Source: Lumnitzera littorea (taxonomy: Eukaryota > Streptophyta > Magnoliopsida > Myrtales > Combretaceae). Taken from it: 64,000 nucleotides of DNA. The notes beneath the pieces were generated by a model. The model was not told where the DNA came from, did not search any database, and saw nothing but the letters and a program-made list of their open reading frames with translations. The DNA lies in NCBI GenBank assembly GCA_024138015.1, contig JAMXBB010000001.1, positions 128,939,701 through 129,003,700 on the forward strand, given 5' to 3'. The translations under genes and the position numbers were made by a program. Below are positions 58,719-64,000 of this stretch, piece by piece (within the stretch, counting starts at the first letter, position 1; the number at the start of each line of letters is the position of its first letter).

Positions 58719-59440
58719 GCCCCACTGAGCTAACTAACTTAGGTAAATGCAAAAAACACTCCTTAAACTGGCTAAAACCCTAAATAAAATATGGAACAAA
58801 GGGTAGGCGCCCTATAGGCTAGCTAAGAACCCTAAAGAGAGTTTGGTGAAGAGAAGTGCCCCATGGGCTTGGTGGAAGATTAAAAAGAAACTGGTGAGGG
58901 AAGTGCCTTATAGGTTTGCTAAAAGAAATTGGTGAAGAAAAGCGTCTTACGAGCTTGCTAAAAAGCATTGGTGATGCAAGGAAGTGCCTAACAAGCTCGC
59001 TAAAAGAAATTGGTGATGGAAGGAAGCACTTAACAGGCTCGTTAAAAGAAATTGGTAAAGAGAAGCGCCTTATGGACTTACTAAAACCCTAAACAGAGAT
59101 TGATGAAAGAGAAGGCACCCTATAAGCTTACTAAACCTTAAGAGAAAATGGTAAATCGAGATAGTGCTCTATAAGCTGACTGACCCTAACAAGAATAAAA
59201 GAAGGGGTTGCGCTTTAAAAGCTAGCTAGAATCCTAAAAAAGGATTAAAAAAGAAACAATGCTCTAAGAGCTGGTTAGAACCCTAAAAAAGGTGGATTAA
59301 AAACAATACAACACTTTAAGAGCTAATTAGAACCTTAAAAGGATGAGAGAAGGGACAGTGCTAGAAGAGCTGGCTATAACCTAAAAAATGAATAAAAGAG
59401 AGAATAGCGTTGTAAGAGCTTGCTAGAACTCTAAAGGAAA
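58719..59440 (+). repeat. Degenerate tandem array, second part
   Basis: Continues the first part and changes to shorter units of about 40-60 bp with 'agcgccttatgggcttgctaaa', 'gaaattggtgatgg' and, towards the end, 'aagagctggctagaacc'. The order suggests the short units arose within the longer ones. No open frame. Confidence 0.7.
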
Positions 59441-61707
59441 TATGAAAGATTGAAGAAGTAAAGCAATGAACATAACCAGTTTGAAGAACTTCTTGACTTA
59501 AGAAATATTTACAAATAAAAAATTTGGTGAGAGTCATTTAATAACAAAAGAGGCATCAGGGATCAAGTCCCTTGATGACTTAGATTAATGTGATTACTTA
59601 AAAGGTATAACTACATTGAAAAGGAAACAAATGACCTAAACTAAAAATTTGGCTACTTGAGCTGACAAGGATTTGAAAATGGACAAAAGCTTCTAACAAG
59701 CCTTTACTTCTCTCTTTCTTCTTCTTCTTTTTTCTTTTTGTTTTTTCTTGAAAGTTTGCTAATGGATATAAATTCTTATTTAAGCAGCAAGTGTTTAGCC
59801 ATCCCTTTCTTTGATAACCATGTAAGGCATCTCAATGCCCCTAATCCTAACGTTGGGCTTCCTTATAAGGCTTTGTGATTTTAAACATTCATTTTCTTAG
59901 AAAAAAGTAACTCATGATTAGTCTAATCGAAGAGGCCTTTCTTGCAAACTCTCGGTCTAAATTACACTCTTGACTATAGTCCCAAAAATTATAGTCTATT
60001 TTACAAGTGATATGCCTTATCAATCCATTAGGTCATTTTTAGTTCAACATTATAGATTTAGGCTTTTAGTCAAAGGATTTCAAAAAGGACTAATGGAAAG
60101 GTCTTATTTTGAAAGAAATACTTTTATTTAACCCAAGTGTACAAGTCAAGAACCTTTAGGAAAAATAAGAAGTATGCTTACCCCAGTTTCAAAAACAATT
60201 TTTATTAAAGATAAATTATCCCTTAACATCGGAAGAGCTTTATTAAGTAAGAGTGGTATTGTAGGTAGGAAGGTCTTGTATTTGTAATTAAGGATGAGTA
60301 AAGGAGCTTTATGTCTTATGATTTGGGATAGATATGTAGGGCTCATGTTTTTAGGCTAGATTCAGAATAGGCATAAGGGCATTGCATTTCTTGGGAATGT
60401 TTGGGCTTTAATTATGGGCCTTACATTTTATGGGCTTTCTTCGGTTAGGGCTTTTCTCTTTACATACAAGCCCAATTTTCAAGCTTTTTTCCTTTTTTAT
60501 TATTCTTCTTCTTCTTTTTTGTTGCCCCATTTTGTCTCTTTTATTTTATTTTTTATTTTACCCCCTTTATTTAGGCCTCTATTGTCGAGTCTTTGACTTT
60601 GAGAGATTGAAAACCCTAAATCCATGGATTTTGAGTATATGGGCTCGGGTGAAATAGGTATAAGCTTGAGGTGTTTGAAGGGTGTCGACTCTTCTTCATT
60701 TCAAAGAAAAATAACCTATTAGAAATAAAAGTTGTCTTTGAATTTAATGTTACTGAAGCAAGCACAAACCAATTTTATCCTTCTCTCCTCATCAATGCCC
60801 CTAACCTCTAAAGTGCCCCATTGTAGGGTAGTTCTAAATAGGGTTTAAATTTCAAAATTCTCCAAATAGGTCCAACAGGGTTAACAAGAGATAATCGTAT
60901 TTAGGATTTGTAAAGGAATGCCTAACTTCATTTTAATCTATATATAACATTCAAAGTAAACCCCATTTAAGAAATGAGTCCAAAATATCCTCGTAATTAT
61001 GTTACATAACTTTCAAATTGTTTAAGGATTAGTATACAGGATATAGTTTGCCTCTTTTCATCCTAAACCTTTTAAAGATGAGTTATCAATTTCTTAAGGA
61101 GGAGTCTATTATTTATTCATCTCAAGGTAGAGATTAACTTTGCCTCCCAATTTTTTAACATATGCCCTAAGGATGAATTCTCTCATTTGATCTAAATTCG
61201 AGACTGAGATTGCATTTGACTTTGTGTTTTGACTTGGTTGGGTTCATTTTTCTCATTGGACTAGGGGTTTTGACTTGGTTTGGCTACCTTGATAGGCTGG
61301 GATTTGTGTTCGAGTCAGTTGCCTTGATGGGCCAAGGGTTAGCTGCCTGAACAAGTTGAAGAGATTGTGTTTACTATTTTATGCCTAAACATTTCACAGA
61401 TAAGAATCGGTTATTAATAAAAGAATTTATGTGTAAACATGCATTTGATTAGAACTGTTTGGGTTAGTACATTACTCTTTAAGTTGCAACCCTACTGCTT
61501 GATTTGGTGTTTAACTTTTACAAAAAATGATTACATTTGTAAAACTTTCCAATATTAGTAGGGTTGTAATTCTTAAGAGTAGTATATTAACTCAAGATTT
61601 TAAGGGAAGTACATGCAATTAGGATAAATCCTAAAGGTCCTTCGGCTTTGTAACCTCATTTGTTTTTAGAAAACACTTTCATTAGTCACATTAAGCTTAA
61701 GTGGGGA
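59441..61707. other. Non-coding DNA after the array
   Basis: Pyrimidine tract at 59703-59745. An imperfect inverted repeat with arms of about 36 bp lies at 61462-61592. Open frames at 60414-60657 are low-complexity (T-rich) and show no family resemblance. It may be the further internal region of the element that starts at 53381, but no gag or pol motif was found. Confidence 0.45.
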
Positions 61708-62594
61708 TGGCGAACTGTAACCAAGAACAGACAAGACCAGTCGTTGGATGGGTCCAAGCTTATAGAAAGCTTAAAAAGAAAATGATGGGGAAAGTGCAAA
61801 AGGACAAAGGCAAATGAAAAGATAAGTAAAAACCCACGAACAATTCCAAAGGATATAACGCACCAATAAAACTTTTGAGAACTCACGGTATAATTCAATA
61901 TGATGCACAAATTGGTCCAATGAGATTACTTACCACCTAGCCTTGCTTAAGGGTTAAGATAAGAGTGATGCCGAGAGTAAACAAGCAATGTTTACACAAG
62001 GAAGAAGTGCTCAAGTACATTAATGATAATCTAATTCTACTTACAGCTATAAGTATAGGGGTATTTCTACCCACAAGTTAAGGTAATTTGCCCAAAAGGG
62101 AAAAGACAAAAAGGGCATTTCCTAAGAAATTAATGTATGAGATACAAAAAGGTAGAAATAAATATACAAGTAAAACAATCATTGGTGCAACGAATTCTAC
62201 ACATGATTATGTACATATAGCGATGCTGTATTGGTGATGCTGTTAGAAGATGTGGACAAAAAGGTACAAACAACTTAATTGTCTGAGTAAGTGTAGCTTG
62301 GTCAGTCCAAACTCTTTCTCTCGGCATCTTAACAAAGGTACTGCCGAATAAGCAATTAGCCAGGCATGTGTGAGAACGAAGATGAGCTGTTGTCTTGGCA
62401 TTCTACTTCTTGGCACATAACATACAAGAAATAGGCAGTCATTCAGCTTGCCAAGCAAAAGGGGTCGGCAAGGAGATATTCGGCCTCCGCATGAGTAGGC
62501 TGGAATAGGAGAATTAGTCTTGCTAGTCCCTCTAGTCCTCAGGTCCGGCTGTGAGTCAATGGTCCGGTAACCTGATTCCCATCATTCTCTCTGG
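61708..62594 (-). repeat. 3' LTR of the gypsy deletion derivative
   Basis: Aligns with the solo LTR at 57807-58713 over its full length. Reads (minus) TGATGGGAATCAGG ... CAGTTCGCCA. The right flank carries the polypurine tract. Confidence 0.85.
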
Positions 62595-62599
62595 GTTGT

Positions 62600-63157
62600 T
62601 TTAGATATGGGTCAAATCTAAATGGTCTTCATTCGGCTCTCCATCATGGTGATACAAACTAAGGTCGGCAACGTTAAAGGCATTAAAAACCCCATAGTCT
62701 TTAAGCAACTCCAATCTATAAGCATTATCATTGATCTTCTAGAAGATTCTGAAAAGTCCTTTAGCTCTTGTAGATAATTTGTTCCTCCTCTTGTTCAGAA
62801 ACCGTTCCTTACTAAGGTGCAGCCATACGAAGTCTACTGGCTGGAATTGTTTAGCTATCATTGTTTAGCTGTCTTACCTTTGGTCTTCCCTTGTATTCTT
62901 CTAGCAGCTTGGTCGATATACCAAGTGACCTTGTCTTAGATATGTTGAAGGGATTGCGCTCAAGCTCTTGCGTTAAGGTCCTCTTGTGCTGGTACAGGTA
63001 CAGGGGTGTAGTCAAGGGGCAACTCGAGATTAAAACCATAAACCACTTCGAAGGGTGTTTACTTAGTAGTATCATGTACTATACGGTTGTAAGCAAATTC
63101 AACCACTAGCAGGTAGACGTCTCAATCGGCTAAGTTCTTTTTCACTATAGCTTAAAG
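62600..63157 (-). pseudogene. gypsy integrase C-terminal fragment
   Basis: Minus strand: KKNLAD (about 63130-63147), VVEFAYNRIVHDTT (about 63065-63110), TPFEVVYGFNLELPLDYTP (about 63000-63057). It continues with VTWYIDQAARR-like sequence, then WLHLSKERFLNKRRNKLSTR (about 62762-62822) and FNVADLSLYHHDGE (about 62630-62675). This is the end of the integrase core and the GPY/F-containing C-terminal domain typical of chromovirus pol. Stops at about 63122, 63059 and 62935 break it. Confidence 0.85.
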
Positions 63158-63163
63158 CAATAA

Positions 63164-63799
63164 TGGTGCAAACAGTGACCAAAAACGGACAAGGTCGGTC
63201 GCTGGATGAGTCCAAGCTTGCAAAAAGTTTGAAAGGAGTAATGAGGAAAATGCGTGAAAGATCAATGACAAATGAAAACTAAGCAAAACTCACAAACAAT
63301 TCCAAAGGATATGAGACACCATTGAAACTTCTGAGGACTCACAGTATAATTTGATATGACGCACGATTCAATATAATGTACAAATTGATTCGGTCGGGTT
63401 ACTCGCCACCTAACCATACTTAAGGTTAAGGATAAGAGTAATGTTAAGCGTAAAACAATAAAGTGTTTACACCAAGAAAGAAAAATACTCAAGTGTATTA
63501 CTGATAATCTGTCTGCCTGTAGCCTATAAATATAAAGGGTATTTATACCCAAGAATTTAGGGCAACTTGCCTAAAATGGGAAAAGACATAAATGGGTGTT
63601 ACCCTAGAGTAACAATGTACAACAATACAAAGGGGTAAAAATGAATATTCACAAAAGCCATAATTAGTAGGGTGGATTCTACACGTGATCCTATACACGT
63701 GGGGGATGCTGTATGGGTGAGGTCGTTAGAAGATGCGAATAAAGCAAGACGGCCAGTTGACTTATCTAAGCAAGGACGGCTTATGTAGTTCGAGCTCTT
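63164..63799 (-). repeat. 5' LTR of the gypsy deletion derivative (interrupted)
   Basis: Aligns with 61708-62594 and 57807-58713 from the 'accaaaaacggacaagg' end onwards. Contains the conserved 'gggtatttatacccaag' TATA region (about 63537-63553). It is cut at 63799/63800 by the start of long-LTR copy C; its remaining part would lie beyond the window. Confidence 0.82.
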
Positions 63800-64000
63800 T
63801 GTTACGCCCCGAAGTCACAAAGTCGCAACAGTCCCACCGTGTAAACCATTCTATGATAGTAACTGGCCTCACAGTGCCTACCATAGACATGATCTACACA
63901 AAGCGTCGACGACTCCTCGCTTTAAAGTAAACAGTCCAAATAACAGTTATACTACAATTATGATAAATATTACAAATTTCTAATAAACATAAATAATTAT
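63800..64000 (-). mobile_element. Long-LTR family copy C, partial at window end
   Basis: The + strand begins TGTTACGCCCCGAAG. Its reverse complement matches the ends of copies A (10690-10830) and B (50790-50895), including the 'ggtttacac' and 'gtgggactgtt' blocks. It is therefore the 3' end of a minus-oriented LTR of the same family, inserted in the gypsy LTR. The rest is outside the window, so it could be solo or part of a full element. Confidence 0.8.

Larger units (their letters stand above)
61708..63799 (-). mobile_element. Ty3/gypsy deletion derivative (two LTRs around an integrase tail)
   Basis: In minus orientation: 5' LTR (63799-63164, interrupted), integrase C-terminal fragment, polypurine-like CCCAGAGAGAA (about 62595-62605) and 3' LTR (62594-61708). 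The primer-binding site, gag, protease, RT and most of integrase are missing: LTR sequence passes almost directly into the integrase coding sequence. The integrase part resembles chromoviruses, so the element is probably a chromovirus relic. Confidence 0.82.

Noticed and set aside
56380..59440. Possible CRISPR-like array
   Set aside because: Units are long, diverged and adjacent, without identical short repeats and unique spacers; the context is a plant nuclear genome.
60414..60657. Two overlapping hydrophobic open frames
   Set aside because: Translations of a T-rich tract; membrane-like composition is an artefact of base content.
1..64000. Search for a novel defence, biosynthetic or operon-like gene cluster
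   Set aside because: Apart from SKP1, tRNA-Glu and one weak small candidate, coding signals are all transposon genes in decay; nothing supports a new multi-gene system.

Overview
This window looks like the nuclear genome of a flowering plant, most likely a eudicot. It is AT-rich, has one spliced two-exon SKP1 gene and one nuclear tRNA-Glu, and most of the rest is LTR retrotransposons, their LTRs and smaller DNA-transposon debris in nested layers. The species cannot be named from the sequence. No bacterial-type operon, rRNA, CRISPR array or viral genome was seen.

Layout. 1-1812: AT-rich intergenic DNA. 1813-12388: a nested block. Two copies of a ~1.4-1.5 kb LTR-like repeat (1813-4569, 11023-12388) flank a decayed Ty1/copia element on the + strand (body 4570-7253, 3' LTR 10836-11022). 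A 1.2 kb solo LTR (2921-4131) sits inside the first repeat. A 3.6 kb solo LTR (7254-10830) separates the copia body from its own 3' LTR. 12389-19860: mostly AT-rich DNA with one possible small spliced gene (13929-14169). 19860-21790: remains of a Mutator-like (MULE) transposase. 22368-22601: a MITE-like element. 23920-23991: tRNA-Glu(UUC). 25342-34206: a full-length but dead Ty3/gypsy element of the Tat type, with both LTRs, a 5-bp target duplication, gag, protease, RT, two RNase H-like regions, integrase and an 88-bp tandem array before the 3' LTR. 34212-40640: intergenic DNA with simple repeats. 41256-43171 (minus): SKP1, the only protein gene called with confidence. 46140-53380 (minus): a second copia element broken by a 2.9 kb solo LTR, by a ~400-bp MULE-type MITE with a 9-bp target duplication, and by a long LTR starting at 53381. 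53381-59440: that LTR followed by a degenerate tandem array, itself split by a 907-bp solo LTR. 59440-61700: non-coding. 61708-63799 (minus): a deletion derivative of a Ty3/gypsy element, two LTRs around an integrase tail, whose 5' LTR is hit by a third copy of the long-LTR family that runs off the window at 63800.

How the parts relate. The two functional genes (tRNA-Glu, SKP1) do not depend on each other. The rest can be read as an insertion history, since several insertions carry recognisable target-site duplications (TSDs): GTTAC, ATAAC, GGTAT/GATAT, ATAGC/ATAAC, ATAGT, and TATGGAGAA/TATAGAGAA. All transposon genes carry stops or frameshifts, and several catalytic residues are gone, so none looks able to move on its own. 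I did not find a convincing undescribed biological system. The observations most worth following are the small spliced candidate at 13.9 kb, the degenerate tandem array at 56-59 kb, and the nested insertion chronology.
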